From assembly GCF_000620045.1 (NCBI RefSeq), contig NZ_KK211059.1, forward strand, positions 51,410 through 115,409: a DNA stretch of 64,000 nucleotides. Direction: 5' to 3'. Under the pieces are notes generated by a model. The model saw only the letters and a program-made list of their open reading frames with translations. It was not told the DNA's origin and did no database searches. Position 1 is the first letter of the stretch. Every line of letters begins with the position of its first letter. The translations under genes and the position numbers were made by a program. This document shows positions 33,631 to 43,080 of this stretch, piece by piece. The stretch is from Halomonas halodenitrificans DSM 735. Lineage in GTDB: Bacteria; Pseudomonadota; Gammaproteobacteria; Pseudomonadales; Halomonadaceae.

Positions 33631-34402
33631 GGCTCCCCAGGTGTTTGCGCAGAAAGTGGCAGGTGCGCTCGTGGTCGGGGTCGGAGAACAGGCGGTCCGG
33701 GGTGTTGGCTTCGACCACGACGCCTTCGTCCATGAACATTGTCCAGTCGGAGACGTCTCGGGCGAAGGCCATCTCGTGGGTGACGATGAGCATGGTCATG
33801 TGCTCCTCGGCCAGGCCTTTCATCACCCGGTTTACCTCTTCTACCAACTCCGGGTCGAGCGCCGAGGTGGCCTCGTCGAACAGCATTACCTTGGGCTGCA
33901 TGGCCAGAGCGCGAGCGATGGCGACGCGCTGTTTCTGACCGCCGGAGAGCGAGCTGGGGTAGGCCTTGGCCTTGTCTGCCAGGCCCACGCGCTCGAGCAG
34001 CTCCATGCCCAGTTCGCGTGCGTCTGTCGACTGCATGCCTTTCAACCTGCGCGGCGCCAGGGTCACGTTGTCCAGGGTCGACATGTGCGGGAACAAGTTA
34101 AAGTGCTGGAACACCATGCCCATGTTCTGGCGGATATGATTGATGTGCCGCTCGAACGCCAGCCCCTTGAGGTCGGGGCGGTTGACCGGCATGCCGTCGA
34201 GTAGGATGTTTCCGCCGTCGATGACCTCCAGATGGTTGATCGAGCGCAGTAGCGTGCTCTTGCCCGAGCCCGACGGGCCGATGATCGAGATGATTCGGCC
34301 GCGGTCGACGCGCAGGTCGATTCCCTTCAATACCTCGAGGTCTCCGAAATGCTTCTTGACGCCCTTGAGCTCGACCATCGGGGTGTCCGTGCTTGTTGTC
34401 AT
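33623..34402 (-). CDS. Polar amino-acid ABC transporter ATP-binding protein
   Basis: The 259-residue ATPase has Walker A GPSGSGKST near residue 40, signature LSGGQKQRVAIARAL, Walker B VMLFDEATSALDPELV and H-loop VTHEM. FQHFNLFPHMSTLDNVTLAP is the Q-loop region of the GlnQ/HisP group. Note FDEATSALD with Ala in place of Pro, common in this group. It is the last gene of a nine-gene minus-strand run, next to its two permeases. Confidence 0.93.
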   Translation of the reverse strand: MTTSTDTPMVELKGVKKHFGDLEVLKGIDLRVDRGRIISIIGPSGSGKSTLLRSINHLEVIDGGNILLDGMPVNRPDLKGLAFERHINHIRQNMGMVFQHFNLFPHMSTLDNVTLAPRRLKGMQSTDARELGMELLERVGLADKAKAYPSSLSGGQKQRVAIARALAMQPKVMLFDEATSALDPELVEEVNRVMKGLAEEHMTMLIVTHEMAFARDVSDWTMFMDEGVVVEANTPDRLFSDPDHERTCHFLRKHLGSQG

Positions 34403-34414
34403 GCGTAAACCTCG

Positions 34415-35068
34415 TTAGCGGCGATAGGCGGCGCGACGCTCGATCCACGACTGGCCGGCTTCCATCATGAGATTGATCAGGTAGTAGATCACGGCGATGG
34501 TGATGTAGAACTCGAAGGGGCGAAAGGTCACGCTGATGGCGTACTGGGAGACATATACCAGCTCGCCGATGCCGATGGCGGAGAGCACCGAGATATCCTT
34601 GACCATGATGATCATGTTGTTGCTCAGCTGCGGCAGGGCGCGATAGAAGGCCTGGGGCAGGATGATGTAGATCAGCGTCCTGATATGGCCGAAACCCAGG
34701 GAGCGCGAGGCTTCGTACTGACCGTCCGAGACCGACCGGATGGTGGCGACGAAGATGTCGGCGTTATAGGCCATGTAGTGGAAGCCGAGCCCCAGAATGC
34801 CGACCACGATGGCGGGAATCAGGATCAGCTCGCCGAGGCCGAAATACAGGAAGTACAGCTGCAGCAGCAGCGGTGTGGTCATGAACAGCCAGATGAAGAA
34901 GCGCAGCGGCCAGCTCACGACACGGCGGGTATAGAGCGAGATCACCGCGACGATCTGGCCGCCCACAATCGACATGACGGCGACGGCCAGGCCGATCAGC
35001 AGGGTGACCCCTACGCCTTGCACCAGCGTGGGGAAGTACTCGATGACAGGGCTGAAGTCGAATTCCAT
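34415..35068 (-). CDS. Polar amino-acid ABC transporter permease 2
   Basis: The 217-residue permease has the HisM/GlnP layout with about five helices and the coupling motif EASRSLGFGHIRTLIYIILPQAF near residue 120. Segments FFIWLFMTTPLLLQLYFLYFG and SVLSAIGIGEL match the family. It pairs with the second permease gene just upstream to form the membrane channel. The gap of 40 bases to that gene is small and suggests one transcript. Confidence 0.93.
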   Translation of the reverse strand: MEFDFSPVIEYFPTLVQGVGVTLLIGLAVAVMSIVGGQIVAVISLYTRRVVSWPLRFFIWLFMTTPLLLQLYFLYFGLGELILIPAIVVGILGLGFHYMAYNADIFVATIRSVSDGQYEASRSLGFGHIRTLIYIILPQAFYRALPQLSNNMIIMVKDISVLSAIGIGELVYVSQYAISVTFRPFEFYITIAVIYYLINLMMEAGQSWIERRAAYRR

Positions 35069-35108
35069 GAGGCGATCCTTGAGCGCTCGGTCGTTGAGCG
35101 TGGTTGCG

Positions 35109-35765
35109 CTAGCGGTAGGTGTAGCGCGTGGCGCGTCGATACAGGAACTCGATCATCCCCATGACCGCGTAGATGATCACGATGTACATCAGCGCGCTGA
35201 GCATGAATACCTCCAGGGGCTTGTAGGTGGAGCCGATCAGGCGTTGAGCCTGATAGGTGAGCTCGACCACGGAGATGATGGAGACCAGCGACGAGTTCTT
35301 GACCAGGATGATGGCGAGCACTCCGATGGAGCGAATCATCAGGCCGGCCGCCTGGGGCAGGATGATATGCTGCAGCGTGGCCAGGCGACCGAAGCCCAGC
35401 GAGCGCGAGGCTTCGCTCTGGCCGCTGTCGACCGACTCGATGGCGCCGCGCATGGCTTCGCTGATGTAGGCGCCGATGTTGAAGGCGCCCACCATCACGC
35501 CGCAGGTGAAGGGGTCCAGGCGCAGGCCGATCGCCGGCCCGCCGTAGAACACCAGCAGCAGCTGCACGAAGTAGGGCGTGCCGCGAATCACGCTGATATA
35601 GGCCCGCGCCAGCCACCGCGGCGGCGCCAGGCGAGATGTCCTCAGCGCCACCAGGGCCGCGGCGATGAACAGGCCAAGGAACAGGGCCCGCGCCGAAATA
35701 TCGACTGTGACCCACGCCGCCTTGATCAAGAGCGGCGTGATGTCGATCATCAGATTGAAGTCCAT
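35109..35765 (-). CDS. Polar amino-acid ABC transporter permease 1
   Basis: The 218-residue permease belongs to the same family as its neighbour, with ISVIRGTPYFVQLLLVFYGGP and the coupling helix EASRSLGFGRLATLQHIILPQA. Two related but distinct permeases in tandem are typical of polar amino-acid uptake systems. It lies nine bases after the binding-protein gene. Confidence 0.93.
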   Translation of the reverse strand: MDFNLMIDITPLLIKAAWVTVDISARALFLGLFIAAALVALRTSRLAPPRWLARAYISVIRGTPYFVQLLLVFYGGPAIGLRLDPFTCGVMVGAFNIGAYISEAMRGAIESVDSGQSEASRSLGFGRLATLQHIILPQAAGLMIRSIGVLAIILVKNSSLVSIISVVELTYQAQRLIGSTYKPLEVFMLSALMYIVIIYAVMGMIEFLYRRATRYTYR

Positions 35766-35774
35766 GATCGGTAC

Positions 35775-36599
35775 CTAGTTGAGCTCGACGCCTTCGCCGA
35801 TCCACTCGTCGACGATCTCCTGATAGGTACCATTCGCCTTGATTTCCGCGAGCGCCTCGTTGAGCGCCGCCATGAGCTTGGGCGTATCCTCCTGGATGGC
35901 AATGGCGATGGGGCCACTGGGAAGCTCACCGACGTCGACCTGCTTGATGTCGACATTCTTTTCGTTGAGCGCCACGTAGACGGGGATGTCGTCGGTGATC
36001 ATCACGTCGATGCGCCCGGTGGTGAGGGCGTTGAGCATATCGGGAAGCCCCTGGAAGGTCTGGTTGCGCCAGCGCCCGTCGGTTCTCTCGGTGGCCCACT
36101 GGTTGCCCGTCTCGCCCAGCGTCGAACCGACCCGCTTGCCTTCGAAGTCCTCGACGCTGGAGATGTCGTCATTCTCGCCGCGCACCCAGATGGAAATGCC
36201 CGACATGTAGTAGCCGTCGGTGAAGTCGACCGCCTTTTCGCGCTCTTCCGTAACGCTCATGCTGCAGATACAGGCGTCGAAGCGGCCACCGGTCAGGGCG
36301 GCGACGATGCCGTTCCAGGGCGAGGATTGAATGTTGACGTCAACGCCCATTTCATCCGCCAGCGCCCTGGCGATATCGACGTCGAAGCCTACCAGGTTGC
36401 CGTCGGTATCGACGTAGCTGAAGGGCGGATAGGCGCCGGAGTTGGCCACCTGAAACACGTCCTGCTTGATCGCAGGAAGGTCGCGCGCTTCGGCCGGCGT
36501 GGAGGCTAGCGTCACCGCACCCAGGAGGGCGACGGCGCCGGCCATGGGATATAGAAGAGAGCGAAGGTGAGCGTGGAAGGGCACTTTGTGCATTGTCAT
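35775..36599 (-). CDS. Polar amino-acid ABC transporter substrate-binding protein
   Basis: The 274-residue protein has a signal peptide (about residues 1-38, cleavage after AEA) and a type II binding-protein fold. Ligand-binding blocks are VANSGAYPPFSYVDTDGNLVGFDVD, FDACICSMSVTEEREKAVDFT and the hinge GKRVGSTLGETGNQW. The start at 36599 follows a CAGGT-type site; 30 upstream codons lack support. It lies 98 bases after the thiolase gene. The ligand is probably an amino acid or derivative that feeds the enzymes encoded upstream. Confidence 0.92.
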   Translation of the reverse strand: MTMHKVPFHAHLRSLLYPMAGAVALLGAVTLASTPAEARDLPAIKQDVFQVANSGAYPPFSYVDTDGNLVGFDVDIARALADEMGVDVNIQSSPWNGIVAALTGGRFDACICSMSVTEEREKAVDFTDGYYMSGISIWVRGENDDISSVEDFEGKRVGSTLGETGNQWATERTDGRWRNQTFQGLPDMLNALTTGRIDVMITDDIPVYVALNEKNVDIKQVDVGELPSGPIAIAIQEDTPKLMAALNEALAEIKANGTYQEIVDEWIGEGVELN

Positions 36600-36697
36600 G
36601 TCGGTACCTGCATGTTGTTGGTTGTTTATGATGACGGTATCAGCGTATGTGAAAGTAGAGTTAATAGTTAGGGGTAGAGTCGGCAATGCCTCCTTGG

Positions 36698-37885
36698 TCA
36701 GCGTTCAAGAATCAGGGCGATGCCCTGGCCACCGCCGATACAGGCGGCGGCACAGCCATAGCGTCCCTGGCGATGTTGCAACAGTCGAGCGAGGGTGCCT
36801 GCCAGGCGAATGCCGGTGGCGCCCAGCGGGTGCCCCAGCGCCAGGGCACCGCCGCAGACGTTGACCCGCTCGGCATCGATGTCGAGTGCGGCCATGGCAT
36901 GGAGCGGCACGGCGCTGAAGGCCTCGTTGATCTCCCACAGGTCGATGTCGTCGACCCCGAGGCCCGTCTTGTCCAGCACGCGGCGGATAGCCGCCGCGGC
37001 GCCGGCGCCCATGCGCTCCGGGGCGACGCCGCAGTCGACGATCTCCACCATGCAGGCCAGCGGTGTCATGCCGTGCCGGGCCAGTGCGGCTTCGGACATC
37101 ACCAGCGCCGCGCTGGCCCCTGATGTCAGCGGCGAGCTGTTGCCCGCCGTGATCCGGCCGTCTTCGCTAAAGGCCGGGCCAAGCTCGGCCAAGCGCTCCA
37201 GGGTGGTATCGGCGCGGATATTGGCATCGCATTCGACGCGTTCGCCCTCGGGTGTGATCAGGCTCAGCCGCTCATCGTCGAACCAGCCGGATTTTTCTGC
37301 CGCGGCGGCGCGCCGATGCGAGCGCAGCGCGAAGGCGTCCATGGCCTGGCGGCTGATACCGGCCTCTTCGGCCAGCCTTTCGGCGGTCAGCCCCATGTTC
37401 ATGGCCACATTGAGTTCCAGCCAGTCAGCCTGCTCAAGCGCCTCGGGCATCGTCAGCACGCCCTCCTTGAACAGGCTCGGGCCCATGGGTACCCGAGACA
37501 TGTTCTCGAAGCCGCCGGCCAGGCCCACCTCGATGGCACCGGCCTGAATTTCGCGCACGCTGCCACGCAGGGCGGCAAGGCTCGATCCGCACTGCTGGTC
37601 GATCTGGCGCGACGGGCAGGCCTGGCCGGCGCTGGCCAGCTGCCGTGATAACCACTGGGGATAGCGACCGCCGAAGCTCCACTGCTCCTTGACCGGGAGG
37701 GCACAGCCGATGCTCAGGTCTTCCACAGCGCCTCCCTCAACGTCGCTGCGCTCCAGCAACGCATCGATTACCTGGCCTAGCAGGGCGTCGCCGCGCTGAG
37801 CGGACCAGGCATCGACGTCCGGCTTGCGCGGATGGGCCCGGGTGAAGGCGCTGCGGCCATAGTCGGCCAAGTAGGCGGCTCTCAT
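36698..37885 (-). CDS. Thiolase (acetyl-CoA C-acyltransferase)
   Basis: The 395-residue thiolase has the full catalytic set: nucleophile Cys99 (QQCGSSLAAL), His352 (LALGHPLGATG) and Cys382 (AAACIGGGQG). It splits a 3-ketoacyl-CoA with CoA, or runs in reverse. The start at 37885 overlaps the M20 gene by four bases and follows GGAG. With the CoA-transferase and aminotransferase upstream it completes a plausible route from an amino acid through a 3-keto acid to acyl-CoA plus acetyl-CoA. Confidence 0.93.
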   Translation of the reverse strand: MRAAYLADYGRSAFTRAHPRKPDVDAWSAQRGDALLGQVIDALLERSDVEGGAVEDLSIGCALPVKEQWSFGGRYPQWLSRQLASAGQACPSRQIDQQCGSSLAALRGSVREIQAGAIEVGLAGGFENMSRVPMGPSLFKEGVLTMPEALEQADWLELNVAMNMGLTAERLAEEAGISRQAMDAFALRSHRRAAAAEKSGWFDDERLSLITPEGERVECDANIRADTTLERLAELGPAFSEDGRITAGNSSPLTSGASAALVMSEAALARHGMTPLACMVEIVDCGVAPERMGAGAAAAIRRVLDKTGLGVDDIDLWEINEAFSAVPLHAMAALDIDAERVNVCGGALALGHPLGATGIRLAGTLARLLQHRQGRYGCAAACIGGGQGIALILER

Positions 37886-39168
37886 GGCAGGCTCCGTTTG
37901 GCGCCAGGCTCGGCTTTTGCCCAGCGGCTGATAAACAACGCATAGGTGGTCAGCACCCGCTGGATCGAGGCGATCTCCACGCACTCATCCACGCCGTGAA
38001 TGCGCTGGGCGACGGGGCCATAGCAGGTACCGTTGATGCCGCCCTGGACGTGAAAGGCGCGCAAGTCGGTGGTGCAGGTGGCGAGATAGTGGGCCGGCGG
38101 TTCGCCGACCAGGTCCTCATGGCAGCGCGACAGCAGGCGGATGGCCGGCGTCTCCAGGTCGACGAGGTGGCCTTCGGAGCGAAAGCCGTGGAACTCGATC
38201 TGCGGTTCGGGGCCAGCACCGCCGAGCTCGACGTAGCGCTGAGCGATGGCTTCGCGAACCCGGGTCATGGCCTCGTCGGTGCTCATGCCCGGCGGGAAGC
38301 CGACGCGCCCTTCGATAATGGCGTGGGCCGGCACGCTGGAGGCCCAGTTGCCGCCCTCGATCTTGCCGATGCTTAGGTTAAATGGATGATCCAGCGCCGC
38401 GTAAGGCGCCGGGCGCGGCAGCACATTCATTTCGTCCTCCAGCGCCTTGAAGGCCGGCAAGTAGGCCAGGATCTGCTCGATGGCGTTGCTGCCGGCGCGG
38501 GTGTCCAGCACGTGGGCCGGCACGCCGTCGAGGCGCAGCCGGAACCACAGCACGCCGACCTGGCCGCTGTATATCTGGGCGCCGAAGGGTTCGGGAATCA
38601 GCGCGAAGTCGCCGCCGTAGCCCTGATGCAGGCAGGCCAGGGCGCCGTTGCCGGTACACTCTTCCTCGATCACCGTCTGCAGCGTCAGCGGGAAATCGAG
38701 CTCCACGCCGGCCTGGCGCACGGCCTCCACCGCCATCACCATGGCGGCGATGCCGGCCTTCATGTCGCCGGCGCCGCGGCCGTAGAGCCAGCCATCTTTC
38801 TCCCAGGGCTCCCAGGGCGGGCGCGTCCACATGTCGGTGGGCTCGGCGGGCACCACGTCCAGGTGGCCGTTGAGCACCAGGTGGGGCTTGCCGGAGTCAG
38901 GGTTGAGCCGCGAGACGACGTTGTAGCGGCCTTCGCTGCTCCAGCGGGCCGGCGCGCGGTGCGGATTGTCGGCGAAGCCCGGCGCGTCCAGCGCCACGCG
39001 CTCGGTGGGCAATTCGAGGCGCCCGAACCAGCGCTCCATGGTGGCAAGCGCGCCGTGCTCCTGGCCCAGCACGCTGTAGCCGCGCACCAGGTCACGGGTC
39101 AGCGCCAGGGTGTCGTCCATCAGGGCATCGCAGCGCTCGAGAATGCGTTGTTCGGTGGCATTGAGCAT
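37882..39168 (-). CDS. M20-family metallohydrolase (ArgE/DapE-like)
   Basis: The 428-residue protein is an M20 amidohydrolase. The metal-site blocks are LNGHLDVVPAEP, GRGAGDMKAGIAAM and IEEECTGNGAL with the catalytic Glu pair, and a dimerisation domain lies in the middle. Family members remove acetyl, succinyl or formyl groups from amines. Its place inside the catabolic run suggests it frees the amine of an N-acyl substrate before transamination. It overlaps genes on both sides by one and four bases. Confidence 0.9.
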   Translation of the reverse strand: MLNATEQRILERCDALMDDTLALTRDLVRGYSVLGQEHGALATMERWFGRLELPTERVALDAPGFADNPHRAPARWSSEGRYNVVSRLNPDSGKPHLVLNGHLDVVPAEPTDMWTRPPWEPWEKDGWLYGRGAGDMKAGIAAMVMAVEAVRQAGVELDFPLTLQTVIEEECTGNGALACLHQGYGGDFALIPEPFGAQIYSGQVGVLWFRLRLDGVPAHVLDTRAGSNAIEQILAYLPAFKALEDEMNVLPRPAPYAALDHPFNLSIGKIEGGNWASSVPAHAIIEGRVGFPPGMSTDEAMTRVREAIAQRYVELGGAGPEPQIEFHGFRSEGHLVDLETPAIRLLSRCHEDLVGEPPAHYLATCTTDLRAFHVQGGINGTCYGPVAQRIHGVDECVEIASIQRVLTTYALFISRWAKAEPGAKRSLP

Positions 39169-39821
39169 CAGAACCTCCCCAGCCGCGATTCGTCGATGAT
39201 CAGCTCGGCCCCGGTGGCGGCGCGCAGCGCGTCCACGCTCAGATCTTCGGCGATATCCACCACTTCAAGTCCTGAATGGGTCACGCGCATGGCGGCCTTT
39301 TCGGTGATGATCAGCGACACGCAGCGTGGCGCGGTCAACGGCAGCCGGCAGTGCTCGAGAATCTTGGGGTTGCCGTGCTTGTCATTGTGCGAGCACAGCA
39401 CCACAAGGCGCTCGACCTTCTGGGCCAGTTCCATGGCGCCGCCGATGCCCGGCGAGAACTTGCCGGGAATCTTCCAGTTGGCCAGGTTGCCCTGCCGGTC
39501 GACCTCGAAGGCGCCCATGAAGGTGATGCCCACCCGACGACGGCGAATCATGGCAAACGACAGGGCACTGTCGAACACGCTGGCACCGGGACGGGTGCCG
39601 ATGTAGGCGCCGCCCGAGTCGATCATCTCCGGGTCGGCCTCGGCGCCGTTGTCGATCAGCTGGCAACCCAGCACGCCGTTTTCCGAGTGCACCAGCACCT
39701 CGAGATCCGGCGGCAGGTAGTGAAACAGCCGGGTGGGCAGGCCGATGCCCAGATTGACGATCTGCCCGGCGGTGATCTCCCGGGCGGCACGGGCCAGGAT
39801 GCGTTGCTGATCAGATGGCAT
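39168..39821 (-). CDS. 3-oxoacid CoA-transferase subunit B
   Basis: The 217-residue protein is the beta subunit of a family I CoA-transferase. The catalytic glutamate is in VHSENGVLG, and the N-terminal VNLGIGLPTRLFHYL is typical. It moves CoA from succinyl- or acetyl-CoA to a 3-oxo acid. The start at 39821 follows GGGAGG; the longer frame is rejected. It overlaps the alpha-subunit gene by 11 bases. Confidence 0.93.
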   Translation of the reverse strand: MPSDQQRILARAAREITAGQIVNLGIGLPTRLFHYLPPDLEVLVHSENGVLGCQLIDNGAEADPEMIDSGGAYIGTRPGASVFDSALSFAMIRRRRVGITFMGAFEVDRQGNLANWKIPGKFSPGIGGAMELAQKVERLVVLCSHNDKHGNPKILEHCRLPLTAPRCVSLIITEKAAMRVTHSGLEVVDIAEDLSVDALRAATGAELIIDESRLGRF

Positions 39822-40512
39822 GGGCGCGCCTCCCTTGTTCGCTGGTGGCAGGGTCGACCTGGACAATCTGGCTGACGAAGGCGCAGGGCGTATGAATCTG
39901 TTCGGGCACCAGGCCGCCGGGCGCCTTGACCGCAAAGGCCTGGGCGATGACGCGTTCGGCGGCCATGGCCATCAGCGGGTTGAAGTTGATGGCGGTACCG
40001 CGGTACACGAGATTGCCGTAGCGGTCGGCCAGGTCGGCATGCACCAGGGCGACGTCGGCGTGGATGGCCGGCTCGACGGCCCAGGTCTTGCCGTCGAAGT
40101 CGATCTCGCGGCGTCCTTCACCGATCTCGGTGCCGAGGCCGATGTCGGTCAAAAAGCCAAAGTGGCCGGCGCCGGCGCAGCGAATCTTCTCGGCCAGCAG
40201 CCCCTGGGGGTGAATCTCTACCGTCAGGCGGCCGGCATTCATTTCTTCGATGGCCACTCGGTTGAGGCCGATGTGCGAGGTGATCAGGCGGTCGACGCGA
40301 CCGGCGCCAATCAGCTTGCCGATGCCGATATCGGATTCGTTGGCGTCGTTCTTGATCAGCGTCAGCCGGCGCTGGCCCTGCTCCAGCAGGGCGTCCAGCA
40401 GGGCGAAGGGGGTGCCGGGCGAGCCGAAACCGCCGACCATGATCGAGGCGCCGTCTTCAATCCGCGCGATGGCGGCATCGATGTCCATGTATTTGTCATT
40501 GAGTCGCGTCAT
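39811..40512 (-). CDS. 3-oxoacid CoA-transferase subunit A
   Basis: The 233-residue alpha subunit has the family glycine motif VGGFGSPGTPFALLDALLEQG near residue 26-46 and the later EIHPQGLLAEKIRCAGAG. It forms an AtoD/AtoA- or PcaI/PcaJ-like enzyme with the next gene. The stop overlaps the beta gene by 11 bases; six bases separate it from the aminotransferase gene upstream. Confidence 0.93.
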   Translation of the reverse strand: MTRLNDKYMDIDAAIARIEDGASIMVGGFGSPGTPFALLDALLEQGQRRLTLIKNDANESDIGIGKLIGAGRVDRLITSHIGLNRVAIEEMNAGRLTVEIHPQGLLAEKIRCAGAGHFGFLTDIGLGTEIGEGRREIDFDGKTWAVEPAIHADVALVHADLADRYGNLVYRGTAINFNPLMAMAAERVIAQAFAVKAPGGLVPEQIHTPCAFVSQIVQVDPATSEQGRRAHAI

Positions 40513-40518
40513 GGGGGC

Positions 40519-41883
40519 TCAGCCTGTGATGCCGGGGGTGTGGGAGTCGTCGCGCAGTGGTGCTATGACATCGTCATCAAGTCGTGAAAGCGCCCGTTCG
40601 AGACGTTCGAGCAGCTGCTCTACTTCGCCCTCGTTGATGATGAACGGCGGGCTGACCAGGAAGTGATCGCCGGCCACGCCGTCGAGAGTGCGACGCGGGT
40701 AGATCAGCAAGCCTTCTTCCTTGGCGAGTGCGGTGGCCTTGGCAAACAGGTTGGCGTCGGCGGGAAAGGCGGTCTTGCTGTCGGCGTCGCTCACCAGCTC
40801 CACGCCCCATAGCAGGCCCAGGCCGCGCACGTCGCCAATCCAGTCGAAGCGTGCCTGCAGCGCGTGTAGGCCTTGCTGCAGCTGAGCACCGCGCGCCGCC
40901 ACGTTCTCGAGCAGGTTTTCCCGCTGAATGGCGCGGATGGCCGCCAGGGCGGTGGCACAGGCCAGCGGATTGCCGGCATAGGTGTGGCCATGCTGAAAAC
41001 CGTCGCTGGTCATCACGGCCTCGACAATCGGCGCCCGGCTGAGTATGGCGCCCACCGGGTAGTAGCCCGCGCCCAGGCCCTTGGCCGTGGCCAGAATATC
41101 CGGCGCCACGCCCCATTGCTGATAGGCGAACCAGCTGCCGGTGCGGCCCACGCCACACAGCACCTCGTCATAGATCAGCAGGCAGCCGATCTCGTCGCAC
41201 AGGTCGCGCAGGCCCTGGAGATAGCCGCGGTCGACCAGGCGTGCCCCGGTGCTGGCGCCGCCCACCGGTTCGACCACGACGGCGATAATGCTGTCGCCGC
41301 CGGCGGCCTCGAACCGGGCGCGGGTCTCGCTAAGCAGTCGGGCAATGTGAGCCTCGCGGCTGCCGTCCTGCTGGCGGTAGAAATCGGGGCTGGGCACCTT
41401 GATCGAGCCGGTGATGATGTCGGCGAAGGGAGCCTCCAGCGGCTGATAGCCGGTCAGGCCCAGGGCGCCGAGGGTGCTGCCGTGGTAGGAAGGGCGCAGC
41501 GAGACGAAATGACGCCGCTGGGGCTTGCCGATGGCGACAAAGTACTGGCGCGCCAGCTTCTGAGCCGACTCCATGGCTTCGGAACCGCTGGAAACGAAGA
41601 ACACCTTCTCGAGCTCGCTGTTGGTCATCTCGACCAGAGTTTCTCCGAGCTCGATGGCGGGGCCGTTCTCGAACTGGGTGCGGTAGGTGAAGGCAACGCG
41701 ATCCAGCTGCTCGAGCATGGCGGCGCGAATGTCGGGATGTCCGTGGCCCAGGTTGCAGGAGATGGCCCCGGAGCAGCCGTCCAGGTATTCCTTGCCCCGG
41801 GTATCCCACAGGAAGACTCCCTGGCCGTGGCTCACTTCCGGCATGGCGGGGCCGGCCTGATAGAACAGCGGGGATGTCGTCAT
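40519..41883 (-). CDS. Class III PLP-dependent aminotransferase
   Basis: The 454-residue enzyme is a class III (omega or beta-amino acid type) aminotransferase. The PLP lysine is in ILATAKGLGAGYYP. Cofactor phosphate residues are in VSSGSEAMESAQKLARQY, and DEVLCGVGRTGSW carries the PLP-ring Asp. Class III enzymes accept amines away from the alpha position, which fits a beta-keto-acid product for the CoA-transferase next to it. It is the first gene of the nine-gene run and is divergent from a LysR gene. Confidence 0.93.
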   Translation of the reverse strand: MTTSPLFYQAGPAMPEVSHGQGVFLWDTRGKEYLDGCSGAISCNLGHGHPDIRAAMLEQLDRVAFTYRTQFENGPAIELGETLVEMTNSELEKVFFVSSGSEAMESAQKLARQYFVAIGKPQRRHFVSLRPSYHGSTLGALGLTGYQPLEAPFADIITGSIKVPSPDFYRQQDGSREAHIARLLSETRARFEAAGGDSIIAVVVEPVGGASTGARLVDRGYLQGLRDLCDEIGCLLIYDEVLCGVGRTGSWFAYQQWGVAPDILATAKGLGAGYYPVGAILSRAPIVEAVMTSDGFQHGHTYAGNPLACATALAAIRAIQRENLLENVAARGAQLQQGLHALQARFDWIGDVRGLGLLWGVELVSDADSKTAFPADANLFAKATALAKEEGLLIYPRRTLDGVAGDHFLVSPPFIINEGEVEQLLERLERALSRLDDDVIAPLRDDSHTPGITG

Positions 41884-41966
41884 GGCGTCGGTCCGCTAGT
41901 GGTGGAGGTGGCGAGTAGAAATAAGCGTGGTGTGGTGAAGCCTGCTCTCAGTCTAGGTAGCCCCAC

Positions 41967-41990
41967 TGAAACATTTCAATATATGATGTT
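41967..41990. promoter_or_regulatory. Candidate LysR operator in divergent gap
   Basis: The perfect inverted repeat TGAAA-CA-TTTCA (41967-41978) is followed by an overlapping AACAT...ATGTT pair ending at 41990. They lie in the AT-rich 133-base gap between the aminotransferase and LysR genes. Confidence 0.45.
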
Positions 41991-42016
41991 TTTAGCGATT
42001 TCGATGAGAGAAAGTC

Positions 42017-42943
42017 ATGGTGGACGTCACGATTCACTCGCTGAAGGCGCTCGCCGTCTTCAAGACGCTCTTCGAGGCCGGCAGTGCCTCCCAGGCGGCG
42101 CGGATGCTAGGCATGACCCAGTCAGGCGTGAGCCGCTCCCTGGCTCAGCTGGAGGAGAATCTGGGGCTGTGCCTGTTTCACCGTGAGAAGAATCGTCTGA
42201 TAGCGACGCCGGAGGCCGGCGAGCTCTACGACGAGGTGCTGCGGTTGATGGGCAACATCGAGGAGCTGCGACACAGCGTGCTGGCGCTCAAGGAGTTCGG
42301 GGTGTCACGGCTGCGGATCGCCGCCGTGCCGGGGCTTTCCTTCGGTTTCGTGCCACGCCTGGTGGCGTCTTTACTGCGCGAACAGCCGCGGCTGAGCGTC
42401 AGCCTCGACATGATGGCCAGCCACGAGGTGCAGACGGCGGTGGAGTCGAGCCATGCCGATATCGGCTTCGTGACGCTGCCGGTGGCGGCCCATGCCATCC
42501 GTATAGACCCCTGGTTCGAGACCGAGGCGGTATGTCTGCTGCCGACGAGTCACTCTCTGGCTCGATTACCCTCAATCGACGTCGGCGACCTGCGCGACCA
42601 GCATCTGGTGGTCAGCAATCAGCCGAGCGTGCGCGCCAACCCTTTGCTGGAGCTGGTAGCGCATCACGGCGTGCCGATCGCCGCCAAGACCGAGGCCAAT
42701 ATCGGCACCATCGTGTCGCTGGTGGCCAACGGAGTGGGCATCACGGTGATGAACCGGATCACCGCCGAAGATCAGCTGCCCTCCGGGTGTCGCGTGGCCG
42801 TGCGGCCCTTTACTCCGGCGATGGGCTTCAGCTTCGGACTGGCCTACCGCGACAACTGGCGCCAGGGGAGGGCGCTGACCTTTATTCGCGAGCAGGGACG
42901 TCGCCTCAGCCGAGACTACTGCCAGTCCGACCAACCACACTAG
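42017..42943 (+). CDS. LysR-family regulator of the catabolic run
   Basis: The 308-residue LysR protein has the DNA-binding helix SASQAARMLGMTQSGVSRSLAQLE near residues 24-47 and a C-terminal effector domain with ANIGTIVSLVANGVGITVMN. It is divergent from the aminotransferase gene, which points to control of the nine-gene operon. The inducer is probably the transported substrate or an intermediate (inference). A 137-base gap follows with no supported gene. Confidence 0.93.
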   Translation: MVDVTIHSLKALAVFKTLFEAGSASQAARMLGMTQSGVSRSLAQLEENLGLCLFHREKNRLIATPEAGELYDEVLRLMGNIEELRHSVLALKEFGVSRLRIAAVPGLSFGFVPRLVASLLREQPRLSVSLDMMASHEVQTAVESSHADIGFVTLPVAAHAIRIDPWFETEAVCLLPTSHSLARLPSIDVGDLRDQHLVVSNQPSVRANPLLELVAHHGVPIAAKTEANIGTIVSLVANGVGITVMNRITAEDQLPSGCRVAVRPFTPAMGFSFGLAYRDNWRQGRALTFIREQGRRLSRDYCQSDQPH

Positions 42944-43080
42944 TCCTGCATGCCGCTGCTTACCGTGCGTGCCGGGGCTGAGCGTGGCCTCATGGACGGC
43001 GCCGAACGGGTGAATCCGCTCGCCATCGATGGCATGCTTGATCGCCTGCGACGTCTCCACTCCGAGGACCCTTTCACGCC

